Shown here one piece after another: positions 34,759-43,171 of a stretch of DNA of 64,000 bases (positions are counted from its first letter, which is position 1; every line of letters starts with the position of its first letter). Source of the stretch: Stappia taiwanensis (GTDB taxonomy: Bacteria > Pseudomonadota > Alphaproteobacteria > Rhizobiales > Stappiaceae); assembly GCF_014635285.1 (NCBI RefSeq), contig NZ_BMCR01000002.1, positions 712,881-776,880 of the forward strand. Direction: 5' to 3'. A model generated the notes under the pieces. The model made no database searches. It was not told where the DNA came from and saw nothing but the letters and a program-made list of their open reading frames with translations. The translations under genes were made by a program, and so were the position numbers.

Positions 34759-35642
34759 CAGCCTCCGTTTTCCGCCTTGTTCGCTGCCGACATGGCCGCG
34801 CCGTCGAGCCCGGCCAGCCGGTGCCCGGTCGCCAGCTCGTTCTGAGCATGGGCGAAGTGATGCATGTGGTAGACCGCATCCATGCCGGTACGCTTGCCGC
34901 GCAGGTCCTCCACGTGGTTCACCGCCTGCTTGACCAGCCAGGTACCGAGCGGCGGACGCTCCGCGAGCCGGCCAGCGATCTCGCTCACCCTGTCGCGCAG
35001 CTCCTCCCGCAGCACCACCTGGTTGACCATGCCGAAGCCTTCGGCCCGCACCGCGCTCATCCGCTCGCCCAGAAACAGGAATTCCTTGGCAACGCGCGGC
35101 GGCAGCTCGAAGGCATGGGCAAAATACTCCACGCCCGGAATGCCCATCCGCGCCACCGGGTCTTGAAAGAACGCATCCTGCGAAGCGATGATCAGATCGC
35201 AGACCCAGGCCAGCATCAGGCCACCGGCGACACAGGCCCCTTGCACCATCGCGATGGTCGGCTTGGGGCAATCGCGCCAGCGCCGGCACATGCCCAGATA
35301 GACCTCGTGTTCGCGGGTGTAGAGGAACTCAGCACCGGAACGACCCACATGATCGGGAAAGAGCAACCGACGCTCGAAGCTGCGATCCACATCCCGTCCC
35401 GGAGTGCCGATGTCGTGCCCGGCGGAGAAGTGCTTGCCGGCGCCGGCCAGCACGATCACCCGTACCGCGTCGTCATCCACCGCCTGCTTGAAGGCATCGT
35501 CGAGCGCATAGGTCATCTGCGAGTTCTGCGCATTGTTGTAGGTGGGCCTGTTCATGGTGATCCAGGCAACCGACGCCTCGACGCGGTAAAGAACCGGCTG
35601 GTCGGTTTCGTAGCTGGGGGGCGGGCTTCCACTGTCCGGCAT
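34758..35642 (-). CDS. Enoyl-CoA hydratase/isomerase family protein
   Basis: A crotonase-fold protein of 294 residues with WITMNRPTYNNAQNSQMTYA at the start, the oxyanion segments LAGAGKHFSAGHDIG and MVQGACVAGGLMLAWVCDLI, and a long insertion (FERRLLFPDHVGRSGAEFLY). It is the first gene of a unit with two acyl-CoA dehydrogenases and an SDR, that is, a full beta-oxidation set minus the thiolase. GAGGAG lies before the ATG at 35642. Operator 35708-35723 lies 66 bp upstream. The insertion and the context argue for a ring-derived substrate. Confidence 0.83.
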   Translation of the reverse strand: MPDSGSPPPSYETDQPVLYRVEASVAWITMNRPTYNNAQNSQMTYALDDAFKQAVDDDAVRVIVLAGAGKHFSAGHDIGTPGRDVDRSFERRLLFPDHVGRSGAEFLYTREHEVYLGMCRRWRDCPKPTIAMVQGACVAGGLMLAWVCDLIIASQDAFFQDPVARMGIPGVEYFAHAFELPPRVAKEFLFLGERMSAVRAEGFGMVNQVVLREELRDRVSEIAGRLAERPPLGTWLVKQAVNHVEDLRGKRTGMDAVYHMHHFAHAQNELATGHRLAGLDGAAMSAANKAENGG

Positions 35643-35707
35643 GACGAGCTCCTCATGGGTTCGCTGTCTCATGCCAAAAGGGATAGCCCGCCGACCCTCC
35701 CGCTTCA

Positions 35708-35723
35708 TCGTCCGATAGGACGA
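35708..35723. promoter_or_regulatory. Steroid-island operator (TCGTCC-gata-GGACGA)
   Basis: A perfect 6-4-6 palindrome preceded by CA, in the 108-bp gap between livF and the enoyl-CoA hydratase gene, 66 bp upstream of the latter. Confidence 0.7.
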
Positions 35724-35750
35724 CAAGAGGCAAGTGCGGGACGCCCGCAA

Positions 35751-36473
35751 TCAGCTTTCCGCGTAGGCGCTCTGGCGCGCCTCGTGCATGTCCGAAAGCC
35801 GCTGGTCGAGCTCGCCGGCGGGACAGTCCAACACCACCTCGCCGCGCTGGACGATCATCGCCCGGTCCGCATAGGGCAGGCTGATCTTCACATGCTGATC
35901 GACGATGACGACAGCCGTGCCCCCTTCCGCCCAGCGCCGCAGGAACGACAGGATCGGCGGCAACAAGGCCTGTGCCACCCCGAGCGAAGGTTCGTCGCAC
36001 AAGAGCACGCGCGGCTGGGCGACAAAGGCTTGGCCGAGGGCCAGGATCTGCTGCTGGCCACCGGACAGGTCATGCGCCCGTGCCTTGGCCTTTTCCTTCA
36101 GGATGGGGAAGACCGCGTAGATCTCCTCCAGCGACCGTGCGAGCCCCGCCCGGTCGCCGCGCCGGGCGGCGACCCCCATGCGCAAATTGTCATAGACGGT
36201 GAGCTCGGGGAAAACCCGGTGCCCGTCGAGCACCAGCCGCAGGCCCGATTGGGCCACCTTTTCCGGCGGCAGGCCGGTAAGCGGCTGACCATCCAGCAGA
36301 ACGCTGCCCTGCGAGGGTTTGATGAAGCCGGCAATCGCCCGCATCAAGGTCGATTTCCCGGCCCCGTTCTCCCCGCCGATCAGCAGGATCTCGCCGGGTT
36401 TGGCGTGCAGGGAGATGCCGCGCAGCACGGGGATATCCCCGTATCCGGCCATCAGGCCGCGAACTTCAAGCAT
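35751..36473 (-). CDS. livF: Liv-type ABC transporter ATPase (LivF-like)
   Basis: An ATPase of 240 residues: Walker A GGENGAGKSTLMRAIAG, signature HDLSGGQQQILALGQAF, Walker B PRVLLCDEPSLGVAQ, H-loop VIVDQHV. The ATG at 36473 overlaps the end of the fused LivM-LivG gene by 8 bp. It is the last gene of livH-livMG-livF. The operon lies between steroid genes, with its binding protein probably encoded at 23711, so it may import steroid acids, not amino acids. Confidence 0.87.
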   Translation of the reverse strand: MLEVRGLMAGYGDIPVLRGISLHAKPGEILLIGGENGAGKSTLMRAIAGFIKPSQGSVLLDGQPLTGLPPEKVAQSGLRLVLDGHRVFPELTVYDNLRMGVAARRGDRAGLARSLEEIYAVFPILKEKAKARAHDLSGGQQQILALGQAFVAQPRVLLCDEPSLGVAQALLPPILSFLRRWAEGGTAVVIVDQHVKISLPYADRAMIVQRGEVVLDCPAGELDQRLSDMHEARQSAYAES

Positions 36474-38277
36474 GTGCGCCTCCGACGAAAAGATGCTGCA
36501 CGGCCGGATCCCGGGCAAGCTGCTGCGGCGGTCCCGAGGCCACCACCGACCCGGTCTCCAGCACGGTGATGCGGTCGGCGATATCCCAGACCAGATCGAG
36601 ATCGTGTTCCACCAGGATCACCGCCATGCCCAGCCGCTTGCTGAGCTGGCGCAGCAGCCTGGAAAATTCGACCCGCTCGGCCGGGGAAAGCCCCGCCGCT
36701 GGCTCGTCGAACAGCACCAGCCCCGGATCGGCGAAGACCACGCGAATGACCTCAAGCAGGCGGCGCTGGCCATGGGCGAGAAGGCCCGGGTTGTCCTCGC
36801 CATAGGCCTCCTTGAAGCGCTCGGCGAGCGCGGCCATCTCCGGCGCCAGCGGCGTCGGCCGGGCATCGAGACCGAGCTGGATGTTGTCCCAGACCGACAG
36901 GTCGGTGAAGATCCGGGGGGTCTGGAAGGTGCGCCCGAGCCCCATGCGGGCGATGCTCGACGCGCTTAGCCGGGTCACATCGCGCCCCCGGAAGCTGTAG
37001 CTGCCGCCATCCATCCGGCTGAAACCGGATATCACGTTCAAAAGGCTGGTCTTGCCCGAGCCGTTGGCACCGATCAGGCCATGCACCTCGCCGGGGCGCA
37101 CCTTCAGATCGACGCCATCCAGCGCCACCACCTGGCCGAAGCGCTTGACCGCGCCGCGCACCTCCAGAATGGGCGCGGCCTCAGCCGGGACCTGGCGCGG
37201 CGGGATCTTCTCCAGCATCTCGGTGAAGGGGGCGAGGCGGAAGCCCTGTTCGCCGCCACCACGCTGGAAGCGCTTGCGCCGCCGCACCTCGATGGTGCCG
37301 ACCAGCCCGTCGGGAAAGACGATCACCACGGCCAGCGTCAGGAAGCCGTAGATCAACAGACGGTATTCGACGAGTTGCACCAGAAGGACATTGGGCACGA
37401 TATAGATCACCCAGATGCCGATGATCGGCCCCAGAAGCTGCCCGCGCCCGCCGACGACCACCACGAAGAACAAGGTGAAGGAGAGTTCCACCAGAAACCC
37501 TTGCGGGCTGATGAAGCCGACCGTCGGCACATAGAGCGCACCGCAAATGCCGGTGCCGGCGGAGACGATCATGAAGGCCAGCGCCCGCATGAAACCCGGA
37601 CGCACGCCGAGCGAGCGGGCTGCCTCCGCGCTTTCCGCCGCAACCCGCATGCGCCTGCCCAACCGCGCATTGCGAATGCCGTAGTGCAGGAGCAGCGCGG
37701 CGATCGGCACCGCCGTCACCAACAGCGTCAACCCGCTCATGCCGAGAACCAGAGGCTTTGTCAGCGCCGGCAGATAAAGGCTGATGCCGTTGATGCCCCG
37801 GGTCACGTCATCGAACTGGATCAGGAGCTGCGGAAAGACGATGGCCGCACTCAGAGTGGCGAAACCGAGATGAAATCCCTGAACCCTGAGGGCCGGCAAG
37901 GCGAACAGGAGACCGCCCAGCATGGCGGCTCCCACCGCCGCCAGCACACCGACCGTCAGCGGCAACCCGTGAATGCCGCTGGCAATGGCCAGCCCATAGG
38001 CGCCAAGACCGAGGATCGCCCCCTGTCCGAAGCTTTTCTGGCCTGCGTCGACAAACAGGAAATTCTGCAGGACCGCGACGGCGATGTAGATGTTCACAAG
38101 CTGGAACGTGTGTTCCCAATAGGAGTTGCCCAGAAGGCTCGGCCCGATCCCGGTCAAAACGATCAGCAGGATGCCAAGGCGAAGCTGCAGCCCGTCGGAC
38201 TTGAAATGCCCTTTGCCGGCGGGAAGGGACACTTCGGGCCCGGCGGCCTCGGCAAGACTGTTGTGTTGGCTGGCCAT
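36466..38277 (-). CDS. LivM-LivG fusion: ABC permease joined to ATPase
   Basis: A protein of 603 residues. The first part (about 1-330) has eight to ten hydrophobic helices and the LivM landmarks FVDAGQKSFGQGAILGLGAY and VEYRLLIYGFLTLAVVIVFPDG. A basic linker (RRRKRFQRGGGEQ) joins it to an ATPase domain (about 365-603) with Walker A GLIGANGSGKTSLLNVISGF, Walker B LVLFDEPAAGLSP and the H-loop VILVEHD. The signature loop reads LLAHGQRRLLEV. Such fusions are known but less common than separate genes. It follows livH by 4 bp. Confidence 0.87.
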   Translation of the reverse strand: MASQHNSLAEAAGPEVSLPAGKGHFKSDGLQLRLGILLIVLTGIGPSLLGNSYWEHTFQLVNIYIAVAVLQNFLFVDAGQKSFGQGAILGLGAYGLAIASGIHGLPLTVGVLAAVGAAMLGGLLFALPALRVQGFHLGFATLSAAIVFPQLLIQFDDVTRGINGISLYLPALTKPLVLGMSGLTLLVTAVPIAALLLHYGIRNARLGRRMRVAAESAEAARSLGVRPGFMRALAFMIVSAGTGICGALYVPTVGFISPQGFLVELSFTLFFVVVVGGRGQLLGPIIGIWVIYIVPNVLLVQLVEYRLLIYGFLTLAVVIVFPDGLVGTIEVRRRKRFQRGGGEQGFRLAPFTEMLEKIPPRQVPAEAAPILEVRGAVKRFGQVVALDGVDLKVRPGEVHGLIGANGSGKTSLLNVISGFSRMDGGSYSFRGRDVTRLSASSIARMGLGRTFQTPRIFTDLSVWDNIQLGLDARPTPLAPEMAALAERFKEAYGEDNPGLLAHGQRRLLEVIRVVFADPGLVLFDEPAAGLSPAERVEFSRLLRQLSKRLGMAVILVEHDLDLVWDIADRITVLETGSVVASGPPQQLARDPAVQHLFVGGAHA

Positions 38278-38281
38278 TGCG

Positions 38282-39163
38282 TCACACCCTCCGCGCCGTT
38301 GCGCGTCCGAACAGGCCCTGCGGCCAGAACATTAGGATCACCACGAGGACGATCAGCGAGGCCAGGTCCTGATAGGCGCCGCCGACCTTGTAGGCCATCA
38401 GCATCGCCATCACCCCGACCAGCGGCCCGCCGATCAGCGCGCCGGTGTTGTTGCCGATCCCGCCGACCACAGCGGCGATGAAGCCGTTGAGCACGTAGCG
38501 CAGTCCCGCATCGGGACTGACGGAGATGATCGGCGCCACCATGAACCCGGCGGAACCGGCGATCACGCCGCTGATGCCAAAGGCGAGGAGCTGCAGCCGG
38601 CGGACGCTGAGGCCGGCGGCGCGGGCCGCGTCGAAATCCTGCGACAGGGCGCTGATCGCCAGCCCGGTGAAGGTCCGGCGCAAAAACCAGGACAACAGAA
38701 GATACCAGCCCAGCATGGCGGCAATCGCCAATATGAAGGCGCCCGGTGTCTTGACCCCGAAGATCCGGAACGCGGGCACCGGCCCGCTGACCGAATAGGC
38801 GAACGGTCCGTAGAGCAGCATCAGGATCGCCGCGATGATGACGGAGACCGAGACGGTGGAAATCATCCAGCTGTCCTGCTCGCTGGTATTGCCCCGCAAC
38901 GGCAGGAGGGTCAGCCAGCCTTGCGCGGCGACGAGAACAGCGATGACCAGACTGGCCAGCAGCAGCATCGCGAGCCAGATCGGCAGCCCCGCGTTATCCG
39001 CCAGGAAATAGGCGGCAAAGCCCCCCAGGATGAAGATGTTGCCTTGCGCGAAATTCAGGATGCGCGTGGCATTGTGCACAATGTTGAAGCTCATCGCGAT
39101 GATGGAGAACAGCGCGCCAATGGCCACTCCCCGTATGACGATGATGGCAATTTCGCTGAGCAT
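38282..39163 (-). CDS. livH: Liv-type ABC transporter permease (LivH-like)
   Basis: An inner-membrane permease of 293 residues with about eight helices. MSFNIVHNATRILNFAQGNI is the typical first-loop motif, and GLSVRRLQLLAFGISGVIAG and VVGGIGNNTGALIGGPLVGV mark the coupling helix region and the conserved Gly-rich loop. It begins the transport operon; GGGGGGAGG precedes the ATG. No steroid-island operator is visible upstream. Confidence 0.87.
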   Translation of the reverse strand: MLSEIAIIVIRGVAIGALFSIIAMSFNIVHNATRILNFAQGNIFILGGFAAYFLADNAGLPIWLAMLLLASLVIAVLVAAQGWLTLLPLRGNTSEQDSWMISTVSVSVIIAAILMLLYGPFAYSVSGPVPAFRIFGVKTPGAFILAIAAMLGWYLLLSWFLRRTFTGLAISALSQDFDAARAAGLSVRRLQLLAFGISGVIAGSAGFMVAPIISVSPDAGLRYVLNGFIAAVVGGIGNNTGALIGGPLVGVMAMLMAYKVGGAYQDLASLIVLVVILMFWPQGLFGRATARRV

Positions 39164-39431
39164 GTTCCTCCCCCCACACCCCGTCCCGCACGTGAACGCC
39201 TTCAGGCCACGTCGCGCGACGGTCCCGCCTGTTCTCCCGGGTCAGATGACGCAGGCCCCCTCCCCGGGGCCGAACGCTGTCATGCCGGCTGAGGCCGGCT
39301 CCGGTTGGCGATAACCGTTTGTCGTCAGAGTGTGCCGTGAAAGTGCAGTGGCTGCATCATGCAATCGGACGACGCAGCAACCATCCGGATGGCCAGGGAT
39401 ATCTTGCGCCTCGGGGCGGCAAGCCCCGATG

Positions 39432-40184
39432 CTAGCCGAGAAGCTGGGTCAGGGCCGCGACATCGTCGCTGAGCGCCCGCATGCGGCTGCGCGCCTCTTC
39501 CAGGCGGCGCTTGTTCTGATCGTTCGAAAGCAAGCCGGCGAGGGCCAGATCCGCCATCGCCTCGCCGATTTCCTCGGCGCTGAGACGACCGCCGGGCTGG
39601 TACCAGCGCGAGGTCCAGTTGGCCATGCCGATCACCGCGAAGGCGGCGATATGCGCATCCACCTCGCGGAACTCGCCGGCGGCGATGCCCTGTTCGATGC
39701 AATCGACGTAGTAGTCGTAGATCGCCCGGCGCGAGGTGTTGTAGTCGGCCAGAAGATGGTCCGGAATCTGTGCCTCAAGGCGTGCGAGCCGCACGAAGCG
39801 CGCCCCGCTGGACAGCCGACGCACCACGCCGTCGACGATGGCCACGCGCAAACGCTCACCCGCGCTGTGCGTCCTGTCGCTCGCCAGATCGCGCAGGCGT
39901 TTCGACGGCTCGAACGCCTCCGTGTCGATCAGCGCCGCCAGGATCTCGTCCTTGGATCCGAAATAGTGGTAGATCGCCGACCGTCCAAGACCGACCTCGC
40001 TGGCGATGGCCGCCATGCTGCACCGGTCGTAGCCCTTCTCGTCGAACATCCGCGCGGCGATATCGAGAAGCTGTTCGCGCACCAACTCCTTGCGCGGATT
40101 GGTCTCGCGCCGCTCCGCCTTCTGCGCGCGCGGCTTGTCCCGATCAGCGTCCCGTTCACCATCGCGTGCGCCCCTGTTCGCCAT
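39432..40184 (-). CDS. TetR-family transcriptional regulator
   Basis: A regulator of 250 residues from the ATG at 40184 (GGGGAGG upstream). A basic N-terminal extension of about 35 residues precedes the TetR helix-turn-helix: REQLLDIAARMFDEKGYDRC, then MAAIASEVGLGRSAIYHYFG. The C-terminal ligand domain (RDLASDRTHSAGERLRVAIV onward) is of the type seen in regulators of acyl-CoA catabolism. Mycobacterial HIP genes are controlled by the TetR protein KstR2, so this may be the functional equivalent. No KstR2-type CAAG-nn-CTTG box was found. A miniature element ends 53 bp upstream of the start and may carry or disturb its promoter. Confidence 0.82.
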   Translation of the reverse strand: MANRGARDGERDADRDKPRAQKAERRETNPRKELVREQLLDIAARMFDEKGYDRCSMAAIASEVGLGRSAIYHYFGSKDEILAALIDTEAFEPSKRLRDLASDRTHSAGERLRVAIVDGVVRRLSSGARFVRLARLEAQIPDHLLADYNTSRRAIYDYYVDCIEQGIAAGEFREVDAHIAAFAVIGMANWTSRWYQPGGRLSAEEIGEAMADLALAGLLSNDQNKRRLEEARSRMRALSDDVAALTQLLG

Positions 40185-40236
40185 TTCCGAACCTCCCCGG
40201 CGATCCATCGCCTCGAAACATGCAGCTGAATATCTA

Positions 40237-40500
40237 GGGTCAGGACCTATTGATTTGGTTGAAATGGCGCAATAAACGGCGATGAGCTGCAAGGAAAAGT
40301 GCGAAAAGCGGGCTTTCTGCCCGGTTGAGCGGTTTGACACAGCAGATCGAAGCCGTTTTTGCGTCCCTTCGGGATAGGGTGGATTTGCCCGGCAACGTCG
40401 TTGCAAATCTTTGAAAACCGGACGGTTTCCTGCAGCTTTGCGTCTCGTATCCGAACAAATCCATCCTTACCATTTTAATCAAATCAATAGGTCCTGACCC
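40237..40500. mobile_element. Miniature inverted-repeat element (264 bp)
   Basis: The ends GGGTCAGGACCTATTGATTT and its complement are perfect inverted repeats and stay matched at 32 of 34 bases when the flanking CTAG and the next inner bases are counted. Both ends are bordered by TA (within CTAG), fitting a TA or CTAG target duplication. The inside has no long gene; a frame that spans the element on the minus strand (88 codons) ends in the terminal repeat and has no recognised domain. The layout is that of a non-autonomous element derived from an insertion sequence. It sits in the 370-bp gap between the thiolase and tetR genes. Confidence 0.7.
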
Positions 40501-40554
40501 TAGCACCGGCAGGGACGAAAGCGGAACCGGGCTGTCCGCCTCGCCCCCGCCAAC

Positions 40555-41760
40555 TCACGAAAAGATCTCGAACAGGCCCGCCGCGCCCATGCCGCCGCCG
40601 ATGCACATGGTCACCACGCCGAGGCGCGCCCCCCGACGCCGCCCCTCGATCAGGAGATGGCCGGACAGCCGGGCACCGGTCATGCCGAAGGGGTGTCCGA
40701 CGGCAATCGCCCCGCCGTTCACATTGAGCTTGTCCGGGTCGATGCCAAGCCGGTCGCGGCAATAGATTGCCTGACTGGCGAAGGCCTCGTTCAGTTCCCA
40801 CAGATCGATGTCATCCACCGCGAGCCCATGGCGCTCCAGAAGCTTCGGCACGGCGAGAACCGGACCGATCCCCATTTCTTCCGGCGCGCAACCGGCAACG
40901 GCGATACCGCGCAAGGCACCGAGCGGCGACAGGCCGCGTCGCTCGGCCCGCCGCGCCTCCATCAGCACCAGCGCCGCCGCGCCATCGGAAAGCTGGGAGG
41001 AATTGCCCGCCGTCACATGCCGGCCCGTCTCCACCACCGCCCCATCGGCAAAGACCGGCGCCAACCCGCGCAAACGCTCCAGCGTCGTTTCCACCCGCAC
41101 GCCCTCGTCCTGCGCAAGACACACCTCTTCATGGCTTATCTCACCGGTTTCCCGGTCCTTCACCAGCTTGAAAGTGGTCATCGGCGCAAGCTCCGCATCG
41201 AACCGGCCGGCGGCCTGCGCAGCGGCGGTACGCTGCTGGCTTTGCAGGGAAAACACATCCTGCGCCGCACGGTCGATGCCATGGCGCTCGGCGACGATCT
41301 CCGCCGTCTCGATCATCGGCATGTACATATGCGGCCACCGCGCCGTCACCGCCTGCGACTGGTTGCGGTAGGTGTTCTTGTGGCCGTTCTGGGTGAGGCT
41401 GATTGATTCGACCCCGCCGGCGATCACCGTCTCCATGCCGTCGAGCGCGATCTGCCGGCCGCCGATGGCCAGCGCCATCAGCCCGGAGGAACACATCCGG
41501 TCGACCGCCATGCCCGGCACCGTCTCCGGCAGGCCGGCAGCAGCGGCGGTCAGCCGTCCAATGTTGTAGCCCTGGGTACCCTGCTGCGCCGAACATCCCA
41601 TCACGACATCATCGACCTCGCCGCCGGCGACCCCGGCGCGGGCCAGCGCCTCGCGCGCAACATGACCGGACAGAGCCGGCGCCTCCGTATCGTTGAAAGC
41701 GCCCCGATAGGCTTTGCCGATGGGCGTTCTCGCCACCGAGACAATCACTGCTTCCCGCAT
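40555..41760 (-). CDS. Acetyl-CoA C-acyltransferase (thiolase)
   Basis: A thiolase of 401 residues. Catalytic residues: Cys in [20 protein letters not shown], His in [20 protein letters not shown], Cys in [18 protein letters not shown]. It is a different subgroup from the FadA6-like protein. It would cleave a beta-ketoacyl-CoA from the side chain or ring. The ATG at 41760 has GGGAG upstream and an operator palindrome 84 bp upstream. The gene is divergent from the LuxR-type regulator. Confidence 0.86.
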   Translation of the reverse strand: MREAVIVSVARTPIGKAYRGAFNDTEAPALSGHVAREALARAGVAGGEVDDVVMGCSAQQGTQGYNIGRLTAAAAGLPETVPGMAVDRMCSSGLMALAIGGRQIALDGMETVIAGGVESISLTQNGHKNTYRNQSQAVTARWPHMYMPMIETAEIVAERHGIDRAAQDVFSLQSQQRTAAAQAAGRFDAELAPMTTFKLVKDRETGEISHEEVCLAQDEGVRVETTLERLRGLAPVFADGAVVETGRHVTAGNSSQLSDGAAALVLMEARRAERRGLSPLGALRGIAVAGCAPEEMGIGPVLAVPKLLERHGLAVDDIDLWELNEAFASQAIYCRDRLGIDPDKLNVNGGAIAVGHPFGMTGARLSGHLLIEGRRRGARLGVVTMCIGGGMGAAGLFEIFS

Positions 41761-41843
41761 GACAGCTCCCTGTTTGCCGGCCGCACCAGAGCGGGCGGCC
41801 AAAGGATTCCCCGCCTTTTTCCTTCGAACCGGCACAGCGCGCA

Positions 41844-41859
41844 TCGTCCGAGGGGACGA
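41844..41859. promoter_or_regulatory. Steroid-island operator (TCGTCC-gagg-GGACGA)
   Basis: A perfect 6-4-6 palindrome preceded by GCA in the divergent region between the thiolase gene (84 bp away) and the luxR-type gene (145 bp away). Confidence 0.7.
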
Positions 41860-41901
41860 GCAGCACCAGGGCAAGCAAGCACCAAAAATTCAACGCCAAG
41901 C

Positions 41902-41930
41902 CGATTAATTGACACAACGTCGATTAATCG
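41902..41930. promoter_or_regulatory. CGATTAAT repeats upstream of the LuxR-type gene
   Basis: CGATTAAT occurs twice, 19 bp apart, and the second copy is part of the perfect palindrome CGATTAATCG (41921-41930). The pair lies 75-103 bp upstream of the regulator start and could be an autoregulatory site or promoter element. Confidence 0.35.
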
Positions 41931-42004
41931 TCATGATGGTGAAAATGCTGGCTCGTATCGGGAGGATCCGACGACCAGACATTGCATCGCGGGGAGGAAC
42001 CGAC

Positions 42005-43060
42005 ATGCTCGACACGGTCCGGCGCAACGCCGAAACAGCGGATATCATCGAACGCATCTACGACACGCTCACCGGCGGCGGCACGTTGCGCCAATGCCTC
42101 GACCTGGTGCGGGGCGCCACCGGGGCGATGGAGGTCACGCTGGAGATCGAGACGCGCGGGGCGAGCGTTCGCCACCGCTGCCTTTCCTCAAACGCGGCAG
42201 GGGGCTCCGACAACATGGCGATGGGGACGGACACGCGCGGCGCCCTGCTCGCCGCGACCAGCGCCAGGATCACCGCCGAATGCGGCGCCGCGCATGAGGA
42301 TCACTACCGGCTGCATCTGACCCCGAGCCATGACGGCGCGCCCTTTCCGGCCTCTCTTCAGGACCTTGCCCAGGACCTGTTGCGGCACATCCGCCGTGCC
42401 CACCGGCTGGCCGCCCAGATCGACCGCTCGGAGCAGGAACGCAGCGTCTATTCAAGCACCCTCGACCGGCTGGCCGTCGGCGCCATCTTCCTCGATGCGC
42501 AAGGCAAGGTGATCCATGCCACGCGGGTCGCCCAGGAGTTGATCGACAGCCGCGACGGGTTGCAGCTCATGCGCGGCGGGCTGGCGGCGGCCGATGCGGC
42601 CGACAACCGGCTGCTGCAAACCGCCATTCGCGGCAAGCTGAACCAAGCCGCGGGCCTTCCCCGGCAGCAGCCGCAAACGCTGGTGGTCTCTCGCCCCTCG
42701 GGCGCGCGCGAGCTGGGCCTCATCGTTCACAGCCTGCGCTGTGCGCCGGAAGCGCCCGGTGGCTTTGCCACTGTCGTCATGATCCGCGATCCGGACCGCA
42801 GCGGCGAGCCGGAGCGCGCCATCCTGCGCAATCTCTTCGCCATGACCGCCGCTGAAGCCGAGGTCGCCTGCAGCCTGACCTCGGGCCTTTCGCTCGACGA
42901 AACGGCCCAGTCGCTGAACATCAGCCGCAACACCGCGCGCACCCATTTGCGCTCGATCTTTTCCAAGAGCGGCATCAGCCGCCAGACCGAACTGATGCGC
43001 CTGATGCTGAGCAGCGCGGCGGTGCTGGGCATGACACCGCTGGCCGGCCAGGAGGAGTGA
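42005..43060 (+). CDS. LuxR-type transcriptional regulator with PAS-like sensor
   Basis: A protein of 351 residues from the ATG at 42005, which has GGGGAGGA at ideal spacing; in-frame ATGs upstream lack this. The middle (LDRLAVGAIFLDAQGKVIHA, then ATRVAQELIDSRDGLQL) is PAS-like. The C-terminal LuxR/GerE helix-turn-helix is LTSGLSLDETAQSLNISRNT, then ARTHLRSIFSKSGISRQTEL. Comamonas testosteroni also uses a LuxR-type activator (TeiR) for steroid genes. With the island-wide palindrome, which has the length and symmetry of LuxR boxes, it is the best candidate regulator of the steroid regulon. The ligand is unknown. Confidence 0.85.
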   Translation: MLDTVRRNAETADIIERIYDTLTGGGTLRQCLDLVRGATGAMEVTLEIETRGASVRHRCLSSNAAGGSDNMAMGTDTRGALLAATSARITAECGAAHEDHYRLHLTPSHDGAPFPASLQDLAQDLLRHIRRAHRLAAQIDRSEQERSVYSSTLDRLAVGAIFLDAQGKVIHATRVAQELIDSRDGLQLMRGGLAAADAADNRLLQTAIRGKLNQAAGLPRQQPQTLVVSRPSGARELGLIVHSLRCAPEAPGGFATVVMIRDPDRSGEPERAILRNLFAMTAAEAEVACSLTSGLSLDETAQSLNISRNTARTHLRSIFSKSGISRQTELMRLMLSSAAVLGMTPLAGQEE

Positions 43061-43132
43061 GGAAAGGGCACACTCCCGCTCCTTGCGAAAGAAGGAGCCG
43101 GCGCCGTCGGGACGGCACCGGATATCGGGCAC

Positions 43133-43156
43133 GGACCGGCGCTCGCGCGCCGGCCC
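43133..43156. terminator. GC-rich hairpin between convergent genes
   Basis: GGaCCGGCGC pairs with GCGCCGGcCC around a 4-base loop, between the end of the LuxR-type gene and the end of the NTF2-like gene. No T run follows on either strand. Confidence 0.3.
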
Positions 43157-43171
43157 CATTGGCAAAGGGGA

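Noticed and set aside
33592..35289. A 565-residue frame starting at 35289 as one long acyl-CoA dehydrogenase
   Set aside because: The first part is a shadow of the enoyl-CoA hydratase in another frame. The dehydrogenase starts at 34758.
40240..40506. 88-codon frame across the miniature element as a gene
   Set aside because: It begins and ends in the terminal repeats, has no ribosome site and no recognised domain; it is probably a relic of the parent element.
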